A program made the position numbers and the translations under genes. The notes under the pieces are model-generated. The model worked only from the letters and a program-made list of their open reading frames with translations, had not been told where the DNA came from and made no database searches. A DNA stretch of 64,000 bases from Prosthecobacter debontii (GTDB lineage Bacteria > Verrucomicrobiota > Verrucomicrobiia > Verrucomicrobiales > Akkermansiaceae), in contig CAMBTP010000006.1 of assembly GCA_945870855.1 (NCBI GenBank), positions 1 through 64,000 of the forward strand, read 5' to 3'. Shown here piece by piece: positions 45,503-54,941 of the stretch. Position 1 is the first letter of the stretch, and each line of letters starts with the position of its first letter.

Positions 45503-48500
45503 TCACGTCTGCGCGGCATTGTCCTTTTTTGTGGTCGTTTTACGATCCGCAAAGCGTTGGACGAAGACATAGCACACCGGAATGAGGAACAGACCGATGA
45601 GAGTGGAAATGCTCATACCGAAGACCACGCCGGTGCCCATGGTGCTGCGGGAGGCGGCACCGGATCCTGTGGCGAGCATGAGGGGGACGCAGCCGAGGAT
45701 GAAGGCAAAGGAGGTCATCAGGATGGGGCGCAAGCGGAGTTTCGCGCCGATGAGTGCGGCCTCAAGGGTGGGCATGCCTTCATCCCTTTTCATCTTCGCG
45801 AACTCGATGATCAGGATGGCATTTTTAGCTGCTAGGCCGATGAGCATGACCAGACCAACCTGCGCATACACGTTCATTTCAAAATTCCTAAGCAGGAGAC
45901 CCAGCATCGTCCCAAGAATCACGGTGGGGACGGACAGCAGCACGGCAAACGGCAGAGTCCAGCTTTCGTATTGGGCAGCAAGAAGCAGGAATACAAAAAC
46001 GATGGCCATGCCGAAGATGATACCTGCCTGCCCCTCGGATTTCTTCTCTTGAAGAGTTAGGCCCGACCATTCGTAGCCAACATTGGAAGGCATTTTGGCC
46101 ATGATTTCCTCCATTGCCTTGATCGCTTGGGCAGAGCTGTAGCCCGGAGCGGGTGAGCCCATCATCTCTGCGGAGAGGAAAAGGTTAAAGCGCGTGACAA
46201 AGTTAGGCCCTGACATTTTCGAGACATTTACGAGGGTATTCAGTGGAACCATGCCGCCTTCGTTATTGCGCACATAGAACTTTCCGACGTCGTCCGGTGA
46301 GTTGGTGAATTGAGGCTCGGCCTGGAGGAAGACCTTGTAAACCCGACCGAATTTCACGAAGTCGTTCACGTAAAGCCCGCTCAAGTAGGCTTGCAAGGTC
46401 TGGAAAACACTGTCCACCGGAACCCCGAGCGTGCGGGCTTTTTCGCGATCGAGCTCCACTTTTACCTGAGGGGTGGATGGCTGGAAAGTCGTGGTCATAC
46501 GCCCGATCTCTGGGCGTTTGGAGGCTGCGGCGATCACTTGGTTCACATAGGTGGAGAGCTGCTCGACACTGCCGCCGGATTTATCCTGCAACTGCATGGT
46601 GAAACCCGACACGCTGCCATACCCCGGAAGGGCAGGCGGACCGAAGGCAAATACCCGTGCGCCGGGAATGGCGTAGAATTTCTTGTTCCATTCCGCGACA
46701 AGCGCCTTGGCATGGAGTTTCGGATCCTTGCGCTCATCCCAGTCATCTAGACCCACAAACATCATCGCCGAGTTGGAGAAAGTCTGCGAGTTGAGGATGT
46801 TCATCCCGGAGATGGCAAGAGCGGAGCGCACGCCCTTGGTGTTGCCCACGATGTGCTCCACCTGTTTCAAGATCGCATCTGAACGCTGCAATGAAGCGCC
46901 CTGAGGAAGCTCGACCGCGACGAAAAGGTATCCTTTGTCTTCATCGGGAATAAACCCGCCTGGCACGAATTTTCCTAGGAGGAAAATACCGCCACAGACG
47001 ACCACCAGTAACAACATCGAGCGCGCCGCCTTTCGCGTGAGGCCGCCAACGACCTTTCCATATCCTTGAGTAATCCAATCGAAGAACTGATTGAATTTCC
47101 CGAAGAACCAAGCGATCGGGCCACGACCCGGCTTCGGAGCGCGTAGCAGCATGGCGGACAAAGCGGGACTGAGTGTGAGCGCATTGATTGCGGAGAAAAT
47201 TACCGAAATGGCGATGGTCAGAGCGAACTGCTGGTAAAGCGCGCCGGTGACCCCACCCATGAAAGCGACCGGGACGAAGACTGCACAAAGAATCAGCGCG
47301 ATGGCCACCACCGGCCCGGACACCTCTTTCATCGCCTGCCGTGTGGCATCTATGGGAGATTTGCCGTGCTCGATGTGATGCTGCACTGCCTCCACCACCA
47401 CGATGGCATCATCCACCACAATGCCGATGGCGAGCACCAAGCCGAACATGGTGAGCGTATTCACGCTGAAACCCAGCATTGGGAATATGATGAAAACACC
47501 TAACAAGGAAACCGGCACCGTGAGCATCGGAATGATGGTGGCACGGAAGCTTTGGAGGAAGATGTAAACGACCACCAACACCAGAATGATGGCTTCAAAC
47601 AGCGTATGCACGATGGCCTCCATCGACGCCTTGATCGGTAATGTGGAATCGAGCGTGATGCTGTATTCCATATCCGGGGGGAAACGGGATGAAGACTCAT
47701 CGAGGATGGCCTTGACCTTGTCTGCCGTCTGAATCGCATTCGCGCCCGGTGCCAGATAGACTCCGAGCGCGCCGGCCGGAGCCTTGTCGAGACGCGCGCG
47801 CAGTGCATAAGTCTGGGCGCCCAGATCGACACGTCCCACATCCTTGATTTTTACCTGTTGGCCGTTGGCACTACTTCGGACAATGATTTCCTCAAACTCC
47901 TTTGGCTCACGCAGGAGACCCTGAGCGCGGATGCTGAATTGGCTTTCCTGCCCCGGTGGCGCGGGTTCCGCACCGATGCTGCCAGCGGGTGCTTGCGCGT
48001 TCTGCTCCTTGATCGCACTGGCCACATCCTGCGGCGTCACTCCCAGCGATGCGAGTTTCTCAGGATCTAACCAAACGCGCATGGAATAATCCTGTGCGGT
48101 GAAATTCTTCACATCACCGACGCCCGGAACCCGCTTGATTTGATCCACCAGATTGATGTCCGCATAGTTTCCTAAAAACACTCCGTCGTAGGTGCTCTTG
48201 GGTGATGACAATCCGATCGCCAGCAAAATATCGGGTGACGAGCGATTTACCACCACGCCCTCACGCTTCACTGCATCCGGCAGTTGCGCCTGTGCCTGGC
48301 CCACGCGGTTTTGCGCGTTCACCTGCATGATATCCACATCCGTGCCTACATCGAAGGTGATGTTGAGCGTCATCTTGCCATCGTTACTATTGATCGACTG
48401 CATGTAGAGCAGCTTGTCCACGCCGTTGACCTTGGACTCAATCGGTGTCGCCACGGACTCCATCACTGCTTCTGCCGCAGCACCGCGGTAAGTCGTAGTG

Positions 48501-48634
48501 GCCTGGATGAGGGTCGGGCTGACGTTCGGGTATTCCGAAATCGGCAACCGCGAAAGTGAGATGAGCCCGACGATGCAGGTCAGGATTGAGATGACCATCG
48601 CCACGATAGGCCGACGGATAAAAAATTCGGCCAT
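45503..48634 (-). CDS. RND multidrug efflux transporter permease (HAE1/AcrB family)
   Basis: MAEFFIRRPIVAMVISI, GIVVDDAIVVVEAV, AAKNAILIIEFAK. Confidence 0.96.
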   Translation of the reverse strand: MAEFFIRRPIVAMVISILTCIVGLISLSRLPISEYPNVSPTLIQATTTYRGAAAEAVMESVATPIESKVNGVDKLLYMQSINSNDGKMTLNITFDVGTDVDIMQVNAQNRVGQAQAQLPDAVKREGVVVNRSSPDILLAIGLSSPKSTYDGVFLGNYADINLVDQIKRVPGVGDVKNFTAQDYSMRVWLDPEKLASLGVTPQDVASAIKEQNAQAPAGSIGAEPAPPGQESQFSIRAQGLLREPKEFEEIIVRSSANGQQVKIKDVGRVDLGAQTYALRARLDKAPAGALGVYLAPGANAIQTADKVKAILDESSSRFPPDMEYSITLDSTLPIKASMEAIVHTLFEAIILVLVVVYIFLQSFRATIIPMLTVPVSLLGVFIIFPMLGFSVNTLTMFGLVLAIGIVVDDAIVVVEAVQHHIEHGKSPIDATRQAMKEVSGPVVAIALILCAVFVPVAFMGGVTGALYQQFALTIAISVIFSAINALTLSPALSAMLLRAPKPGRGPIAWFFGKFNQFFDWITQGYGKVVGGLTRKAARSMLLLVVVCGGIFLLGKFVPGGFIPDEDKGYLFVAVELPQGASLQRSDAILKQVEHIVGNTKGVRSALAISGMNILNSQTFSNSAMMFVGLDDWDERKDPKLHAKALVAEWNKKFYAIPGARVFAFGPPALPGYGSVSGFTMQLQDKSGGSVEQLSTYVNQVIAAASKRPEIGRMTTTFQPSTPQVKVELDREKARTLGVPVDSVFQTLQAYLSGLYVNDFVKFGRVYKVFLQAEPQFTNSPDDVGKFYVRNNEGGMVPLNTLVNVSKMSGPNFVTRFNLFLSAEMMGSPAPGYSSAQAIKAMEEIMAKMPSNVGYEWSGLTLQEKKSEGQAGIIFGMAIVFVFLLLAAQYESWTLPFAVLLSVPTVILGTMLGLLLRNFEMNVYAQVGLVMLIGLAAKNAILIIEFAKMKRDEGMPTLEAALIGAKLRLRPILMTSFAFILGCVPLMLATGSGAASRSTMGTGVVFGMSISTLIGLFLIPVCYVFVQRFADRKTTTKKDNAAQT

Positions 48635-48640
48635 GATCGT

Positions 48641-49873
48641 TTAATGTCTCCCGGGTTGGATTTGTTTTTCTGCCTTCGCTTTCATCGCCGCGAATTCAGC
48701 AGCGGTGAGGGCGGTGACAGGCTCACCCTCGCGGGCTTTCTGAATCCCCTCGAGGATGATGCATTCGCCGGGTGTGAGGCCATCGGAAACCACAAAGTCC
48801 GAGCCGACCTGTTCCGCCACGGTGATAGGCCGTTGGTGGGTGAGTTTTTCTTTCGAGACGATCCAGACAAAAGTTTTTCCTTGGAGTTCGAGCACCGCGC
48901 GCTGGGGGATTACCACGCAGTTCTTCCGTGTTCCAAGATCCACCCTGGCGCGGGCAAACATGCCTGGACGGAGAATTTTTTCACGGTTTGGAAATTCCGC
49001 CCTCACCCGAAGCGTGCCGGTCTTCACGTCCACGGCGCGATCGATGAAAACGAAACGCCCTTGATCCGCGTGCTCCTTGCCATCCGAGAGGATCAGATGC
49101 ACGGGCAGCGACGCCACGTCCTTTCCGATCAAGCGGCTGCGTTGTTCCGCCTTGATGTATTCCACCTCGCTGACGTTACAATAGAACCAGATGGGATCGA
49201 GCTTTGACATCGTGGCCAACAAGGTAGGCTGCCCTTTGCCAACGAGTTCGCCGATGGATACTTGTTTAGCGCCGATGAGACCCGTGATGGGCGCCTTCAC
49301 TTCGCAATAACCCAGATCCAGCTGGGCGGATTCCACACGTGCTTTGGCAGATTCTATATTGGCCAAGCCGACTTCGACGGACGCCTCCGCATTATCAAGA
49401 TCTTGTTTTGGGATGGCGCGTTTGGCGTAGAGATCCGTGTAGCGATCGACGTCCTTTTGGTATTTGTTGAGTGCCGCGGTTGCTTCCGCGAGCGATCCAT
49501 TCGCCGCCGCGAGCCTCTCGATGAAAGGCTTACGATCCAATTCGAAAAGCACGTCACCTTGCTTGACCTCCACCCCTTCTATAAAAAGCATTTTTTCAAC
49601 AAACGCTTCGACTCGCGCGCGGACTTCCACATTTTGGGGCGAATCCAACTGGCCGATAAGCGTGGTGTGAAGAGGAATATCTTTGGTAGTGATCTCCATC
49701 ACCTGCACGACCGGTGGCGGTATTACAAGGGGCTCGGATTTCTTGCAAGAAACGAGGCTGAAAAGCAGTGCCAAGGTGCCAAGGAATGGATTATATCCAG
49801 CCCGCTCACGGATATACGACAAAGGTAGTAGGTAAGTCTTCAAAGCGATAATGGATAACGTAGCAGACAACAC
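48641..49873 (-). CDS. RND efflux periplasmic adaptor subunit
   Basis: VRARVEAFVEKMLFIEGVEVKQGDVLFELD, APITGLIGAKQVSIGELV. Confidence 0.94.
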   Translation of the reverse strand: MLSATLSIIALKTYLLPLSYIRERAGYNPFLGTLALLFSLVSCKKSEPLVIPPPVVQVMEITTKDIPLHTTLIGQLDSPQNVEVRARVEAFVEKMLFIEGVEVKQGDVLFELDRKPFIERLAAANGSLAEATAALNKYQKDVDRYTDLYAKRAIPKQDLDNAEASVEVGLANIESAKARVESAQLDLGYCEVKAPITGLIGAKQVSIGELVGKGQPTLLATMSKLDPIWFYCNVSEVEYIKAEQRSRLIGKDVASLPVHLILSDGKEHADQGRFVFIDRAVDVKTGTLRVRAEFPNREKILRPGMFARARVDLGTRKNCVVIPQRAVLELQGKTFVWIVSKEKLTHQRPITVAEQVGSDFVVSDGLTPGECIILEGIQKAREGEPVTALTAAEFAAMKAKAEKQIQPGRH

Positions 49874-50077
49874 TCTTTAAAAAACCATTACTGGTCTGTC
49901 AATCCGCACAATATCATCAAACTCAAAATTCCAAGGCAGGTTGTGTTGGTTTGCTGTGCACATCAGAAAAAACGTTCTCGCGCCAGCCAGGGTATTTTTG
50001 ATAATTTACATTAGTGCGCGGCAGGTTTCACTTCCTCGCGCGGTCTACTTATTCTATTTCTACCCCCACTTCATTCC

Positions 50078-51463
50078 ATGCGTCAGCTTCACATACTTCC
50101 CGGTTTCATCCTGCTGAGTTCCTGTGTGCTAGGACCACAGCTGGGCGCTCCGGACACTCCAATTCCTTCATCGATCCGTGGGGATTCAGCGCCGCATGGT
50201 CAATCATTTGGCGACAACTCATGGCGCAAGGTATTTACGGATGCCACCCTGCGCTCGCTGATCGAGCGCGCGATTGCTAAGAATTCAGATCTCACGGCGG
50301 CAACCTATCGGATCGAGATCGCGCGCGCCCAAGCCAATGCCGCCCGCGCCGATTGGTTTCCCTCCGTAAATGGCAGCACCGGAGGCTCTGCGAACTACGC
50401 ATCGCCGAATGCGGGACAAGCCGTGCCGGGCGGGGATCGAAGCTCCGAGTCATATGATTTGACTGCCTTACTCAGCTGGGAAATCGACCTGTGGGGAGGC
50501 ATCCGCCGCAGCAACGAAGCCGCTCGCGCCAATCTGCTCGCGGCGGAATATCAGCGCGATGCCGTTCAAACTAGTCTCGTCGCCGCCGTAGCCTCATCAT
50601 ACATCGAGTTGAAAAACCTCGATGAGCGGTTGGCTATTTCAAAGCGCACGGCTGAGAGCCGCAAAGCTTCACTTAAGTTGGTGATAGCTCGCCGCGACGG
50701 AGGGGTGAGCTCGGATCTGGAGGTTGGGCAGGCCGAGGCATTGCTGGGACAGGCGCGTGTCGCCATCCCTGTGACGGAGCAGGCCATCGCCGCCAAGGAA
50801 AATGAAATCCGCGCCTTGCTCGGCGAGTATCCTGGAAGCGTGGTGCGTGGGGGCAGTCTCTCCAAGTTGGACGATTCCCTTTTGATCAAAGGCGGCCTGC
50901 CCTCCAGCCTCTTGCAAAGGCGGCCGGATCTTGCCGCTGCGGATCAAGCTTACCGCTCCGCCGTGGCGCAGATCGGTGTTGCGGAAGCACTGCGTCTCCC
51001 CTCGCTTTCCCTCACGGGAAGTGGCGGGATGCTCAGCCAGGATCTTGATAATCTGTTAAAGGGGAAATCCGGTGCCTACTCCATCGGCCCGCGCCTCGCT
51101 GGCCCGATTTTCGATGCGGGACGCGGCAAGGCCCGAACCGATGCTGCAAAGGCGCAGGCTGGCGAGGCTCTCGCTCATTTCGAGAGCGCTGCGAAACAGG
51201 CATTTCGTGAATCGGCGGATTCGATCAACAACCACATGAAAACGGGACAAATCGCCATGGAGCTGAGCAGTCTTGTCGAATCAAACCGCAAGGTGGCGAC
51301 TTTAGCAAATAACCGCTTTCAAGGCGGGGCGTCCAGCTACCTTGAAGTGCTTGACGCCGAGCGCAGCCTCTTCAACTCCGAACTCGAACTCACTGATGCC
51401 CGCCGCGACCGGCTTCTGTCTGTTATCCTAGCGTATCGTGCTCTGGGTGGTGGCTGGAAGTAG
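50078..51463 (+). CDS. Efflux outer-membrane factor lipoprotein (NodT/TolC family)
   Basis: Lipobox-like LLSSC; RADWFPSVNGSTGG, LLSWEIDLWGGIRRSNEAARANLLA, LLQRRPDLAAADQAYRSAVAQIGVAEA. Confidence 0.94.
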   Translation: MRQLHILPGFILLSSCVLGPQLGAPDTPIPSSIRGDSAPHGQSFGDNSWRKVFTDATLRSLIERAIAKNSDLTAATYRIEIARAQANAARADWFPSVNGSTGGSANYASPNAGQAVPGGDRSSESYDLTALLSWEIDLWGGIRRSNEAARANLLAAEYQRDAVQTSLVAAVASSYIELKNLDERLAISKRTAESRKASLKLVIARRDGGVSSDLEVGQAEALLGQARVAIPVTEQAIAAKENEIRALLGEYPGSVVRGGSLSKLDDSLLIKGGLPSSLLQRRPDLAAADQAYRSAVAQIGVAEALRLPSLSLTGSGGMLSQDLDNLLKGKSGAYSIGPRLAGPIFDAGRGKARTDAAKAQAGEALAHFESAAKQAFRESADSINNHMKTGQIAMELSSLVESNRKVATLANNRFQGGASSYLEVLDAERSLFNSELELTDARRDRLLSVILAYRALGGGWK

Positions 51464-51542
51464 GTTTTGGAATGGGCGGCAGCAGCGTCTATTCAGATTT
51501 CGACCGCTTGATGCCACGCTGATGATATGGTTAATTCCATGT

Positions 51543-51785
51543 ATGAAAACCATTACAGTTAATGTATCCGAGCCGGTTTATGAAGAATTCAGGCAGTATG
51601 CGCGGAAAACGGAGCGGAAAGCATCTGAATTGATCCGGGAAGCTATGGAGGTTTATCGCCAGCAGCACATGGGACGGCGAACTTCGTTAAGGGACCGACG
51701 TCCGATCAGTGTGGGCGGGGCGATTCAAGCCATTACAGCGGAAGACGATATCCTGGGAGGCATGCTCAATGACGCACGGGATTGA
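51543..51785 (+). CDS. Ribbon-helix-helix type antitoxin-like protein
   Basis: MKTITVNVSEPVYEEFRQYARKTERKASELIREAMEVYRQQH. Confidence 0.75.
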   Translation: MKTITVNVSEPVYEEFRQYARKTERKASELIREAMEVYRQQHMGRRTSLRDRRPISVGGAIQAITAEDDILGGMLNDARD

Positions 51786-51939
51786 CACCGATTTTACCCT
51801 CCATCAATTGGGCAGGAAGCGGCTGCTGGATACAATGTTGGCGGCGAGCTTCCGAAGTGCAGGAGTGAAACGGATCGTAACCAACAACGAACGTGATTTC
51901 ATGGTGCTGGGTGGATTCGAGATCGTGAATTTCCGGTAA
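51769..51939 (+). pseudogene. C-terminal fragment of a PIN/VapC toxin
   Basis: LGRKRLLDTMLAASFRSAGVKRIVTNNERDFMVLGGFEIVNF matches a PIN C-terminus; catalytic N-terminus absent. Confidence 0.7.
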
Positions 51940-51982
51940 TAAAAAACCAGCACCGTGCTGGACGGAGCGGGTTTTGGAAGTC

Positions 51983-52013
51983 GGAAGATGCGGACTGAAG
52001 ATCCGCGATCCGT
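51983..52013. repeat. 31-bp interspersed repeat, copy 1
   Basis: GGAAGATGCGGACTGAAGATCCGCGATCCGT; copy 2 at 59685-59715, 1 mismatch. Confidence 0.85.
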
Positions 52014-52066
52014 GCTTCCATTCCTCGATAGAGGTAGAGGCGAGGGAGATCACGCCTTGCTGCTTG
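52014..52066 (-). pseudogene. Short remnant of a TIM-barrel isomerase gene paralogous to 44335-45339
   Basis: Minus strand reads TKQQGVISLASTSIEEWKHGS versus IKYGAVSVASTSIEEWMNGP. Confidence 0.6.
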
Positions 52067-52067
52067 G

Positions 52068-52775
52068 TCAAGCGCCTAGGTAGGCGGCCTGAACTTGGGG
52101 GTTGGATTTGACTTGGGCGGATGGCCCTTCGATCAGGATTATGCCGGTTTCGAGGACGTAGGCGTAGTTGGAAATGTCGAGGGCGAGATTTGCGTTTTGC
52201 TCAACTAACAAAATCGTAAGCCCCTGCTCGCGGTTGATTTCCACGATGCGTTCGAAAATCGTCTTCACCAGCAGCGGTGCGATGCCCAGAGAAGGCTCGT
52301 CGAGCATCAGGAACTTAGGCCTCCCCAATAATGCCCGACCGATCGCCAACATCTGCTGCTCGCCACCTGAGAGCGTGCCTGCGGATTGGCTTTCGCGTTC
52401 CTTGAGGCGTGGAAACAGGCTGAACACATACTCCGTCTGCTCGGCGATCCACTTCCTATCGCGTTGGAGGTAAGCGCCCATCATCAGGTTTTCATGCACT
52501 GTTAGATTGGCAAAAACCATCCGCCCCTCCGGCACGTGGCAAAGCCCGCGACCGACGATTTTGTGAGGCGGCAGTTTGGAAATTTCCTGGCCGTCATAGA
52601 GGATCGAGCCGGAGCTTGGTTTCACCAATCCCGATAAAGCCCGGAGCGTGGTGGATTTGCCCGCGCCATTCGCGCCGATGAGTGTGACTATGCTGCCCTG
52701 CGGAACCTTCAGGCTAACGCCATGGAGGGCTTTGATCGCGCCGTAGGCAACGTGGAGATTTTCGACAGAGAGCAA
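52068..52775 (-). CDS. livF: Branched-chain amino acid ABC transporter ATP-binding protein
   Basis: GANGAGKSTTLRALSG, LSGGEQQMLAIGRALLG, LMLDEPSLGIAPLLV. Confidence 0.95.
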   Translation of the reverse strand: MLSVENLHVAYGAIKALHGVSLKVPQGSIVTLIGANGAGKSTTLRALSGLVKPSSGSILYDGQEISKLPPHKIVGRGLCHVPEGRMVFANLTVHENLMMGAYLQRDRKWIAEQTEYVFSLFPRLKERESQSAGTLSGGEQQMLAIGRALLGRPKFLMLDEPSLGIAPLLVKTIFERIVEINREQGLTILLVEQNANLALDISNYAYVLETGIILIEGPSAQVKSNPQVQAAYLGA

Positions 52776-52820
52776 GAGGTTTGATGGTTGAGAGTTGATG
52801 GTTGAAAGAAAGAGAAGAGG

Positions 52821-53174
52821 CTATGCCAGCAGGGAGCGCCTTAGGTCGCTTAGCATTCGCCCCTGTTCTTCGGCAGCTAGGTAAAGAACTTCAAAATCCT
52901 CGGGTGTGAGGAAGCCTTGGTTTCTGCTGATAAAGCATTGCGAAACGACTTCGAAAAGCGATCCCGTGGCAATCTCAAGAAAACGAGCGAAGTCTTTGCG
53001 TGAGTTCTGGGAACTGCCCTCGGCGATGTTTGAAGAAATCGAAACTGCGGCTCTCCGCATCTGGTTGGACAACTCAAAGCGCTCGTCCGACGGAAAATCG
53101 CGGGTAAATGAGTAAACCGTATCCGCGAAATTGATCGCCTTCTCCCAAACTTCGAGTCGTTCAAATCCATACAT
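52821..53174 (-). CDS. Four-helix bundle protein (23S rRNA intervening-sequence protein family)
   Basis: FERLEVWEKAINFADTVYSFTRDFPSDERFELSNQMRRAAVSISSNIAEGSSQNSRKDFARFLEIATGSLFEVVSQ. Confidence 0.93.
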   Translation of the reverse strand: MYGFERLEVWEKAINFADTVYSFTRDFPSDERFELSNQMRRAAVSISSNIAEGSSQNSRKDFARFLEIATGSLFEVVSQCFISRNQGFLTPEDFEVLYLAAEEQGRMLSDLRRSLLA

Positions 53175-53217
53175 AATCCCAATCGTTCCTTTTCTTCCTC
53201 TTTCAATCAACCATCAA

Positions 53218-53991
53218 CTAATCCCCACTCGCTCCAAGATAGGCTTCGATGACTTTCGGGTGGGATTGGATTTCCTTGGGCGTGCCCTCGGCGATTTTGA
53301 TGCCGTATTCGAGGACAGCGATGCGTTCGCAGATGCCCATGACGACTTTCATATCGTGCTCGACGAGGAGGATGGCCATGCCGAAGCGCTTGCGGATAAA
53401 CTCAATGAGAACCATCAGTTCTTCCTTTTCCGAGGGATTCATTCCGGCGGCTGGTTCGTCTAACAGAAGGAGCTTGGGCTGGGTGGCGAGGGCCCGGACG
53501 ATTTCCAAACGACGCTGACCACCGTACGGCAGACTGGTGGCGGGTTCGTCGCGGAAGTCTTGGAGTGAAAAAACTTCGAGTAGTTCCATCACGCGGTCTT
53601 CGACTTCCTTCTCGCCGGCATGATGGGAACGTCCGCGCCAGAGAGCTTGGCGGATGCCGTGTGCGCGGTGGAGTTGGGTGGCCGCGCGGACATTGTCAAA
53701 AACGCTCATCGAGCCAAACAAGCGGATATTCTGAAACGTCCGAGCCATTCCACTTTTCGTAAGCACGTGGGGTTTCTTCCGAGTAGTCGGTTTTCCTGCG
53801 AACATGATCTTCCCGTCTGTCGGTTGATAGACACCCGTGATCATGTTGAAAACGGTCGTCTTGCCTGCTCCGTTCGGGCCGATGAGTCCTACCAACTCGC
53901 CTTCGCTTACGCACAAGCTCACATCACTGACGGCCACCAATCCGCCGAAGCGGATCGTGATGTTCTCAAGTTCTAGCAAAGAGGCACCCAT
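53218..53991 (-). CDS. livG: Branched-chain amino acid ABC transporter ATP-binding protein
   Basis: GPNGAGKTTVFNMITGVYQPTDG, LPYGGQRRLEIVRALAT, LLLDEPAAGMNPSEKEEL. Confidence 0.95.
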   Translation of the reverse strand: MGASLLELENITIRFGGLVAVSDVSLCVSEGELVGLIGPNGAGKTTVFNMITGVYQPTDGKIMFAGKPTTRKKPHVLTKSGMARTFQNIRLFGSMSVFDNVRAATQLHRAHGIRQALWRGRSHHAGEKEVEDRVMELLEVFSLQDFRDEPATSLPYGGQRRLEIVRALATQPKLLLLDEPAAGMNPSEKEELMVLIEFIRKRFGMAILLVEHDMKVVMGICERIAVLEYGIKIAEGTPKEIQSHPKVIEAYLGASGD

Positions 53992-53997
53992 GATCGT

Positions 53998-54939
53998 TTA
54001 GTGCGTGAGCGGCTTTCTTTTCCGCCCGAAGTGAAACAGCCCCTGCGGACGGGCGATCATCAGGAAAATGATTAGCAGTGCGTAGATGATCATCCGGTAT
54101 TCGGCGACGGCGCGGAGAAACTCCGGCGCGAGTGTGAGTATGATGGCCGCCAGAATCACTCCGCCCGTGCGCCCCATACCGCCGAGGATCACCATCACGA
54201 CGACTTCGAAGCTTTTCATGAAGTCGAACACCTGCGGATTGATCGTGGTCTTATGGTGGGCGAAAAGTCCGCCCGCGATGCCCGCGAAGAAGGCACCTAT
54301 GACAAAGGCCGTGACCTTGTATCGCGTGGGGTTAAGCCCCATCGAGCTAGCGGCCACCTCATCATCATGGACGGCGATAAAGCCGCGGCCGTAAGTGGAA
54401 TTTACAAGGCAACCGACGACGTAAACTGCGATGGCGGCGAGAATGAAAGTCCAAGTTAGGCCAGTCATGCGCGGAATGCCGCTGAGCCCACTCGCACCAC
54501 CGGCGGCCTCCACGTTTTGGAAAATCACGCGGATGATTTCTCCAAAGCCGAGGGTGACGATGGCTAGGTAGTCGCCTCTCAGGCGCAGGGATGGTATGCC
54601 AACGAGTAGTCCCGCCAGTGCGGCGACTAGCCCGCCAACCAACAGCGCCGGGAGGAACATCCACGCCAGAACCTCAGCTCCCATGCTTTTTTGTGCGGCC
54701 AATGTGATCATAGCGGCAACGTAGGCACCGACGGACATGAAACCAGCGTGGCCAAGGCTGAATTGGCCGGTGTGGCCGTTTATGAGGTTCAGGCTGACGG
54801 CGAGGATGATTGCGATGCCGATATCGATGATGACGCCGCGGTAGTAGAGGTTCATTTGATCCGCACCAAGGCCAGTGATCACCGCCGCGACGATGGCGAT
54901 GAGAAGAAGCAGGCGTGGGTCTTTCAGAATGCGCGACAT
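53998..54939 (-). CDS. livM: Branched-chain amino acid ABC transporter permease
   Basis: NLINGHTGQFSLGHAGFMSVGAY, LRLRGDYLAIVTLGFGEIIR. Confidence 0.94.
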   Translation of the reverse strand: MSRILKDPRLLLLIAIVAAVITGLGADQMNLYYRGVIIDIGIAIILAVSLNLINGHTGQFSLGHAGFMSVGAYVAAMITLAAQKSMGAEVLAWMFLPALLVGGLVAALAGLLVGIPSLRLRGDYLAIVTLGFGEIIRVIFQNVEAAGGASGLSGIPRMTGLTWTFILAAIAVYVVGCLVNSTYGRGFIAVHDDEVAASSMGLNPTRYKVTAFVIGAFFAGIAGGLFAHHKTTINPQVFDFMKSFEVVVMVILGGMGRTGGVILAAIILTLAPEFLRAVAEYRMIIYALLIIFLMIARPQGLFHFGRKRKPLTH

Positions 54940-54941
54940 GA

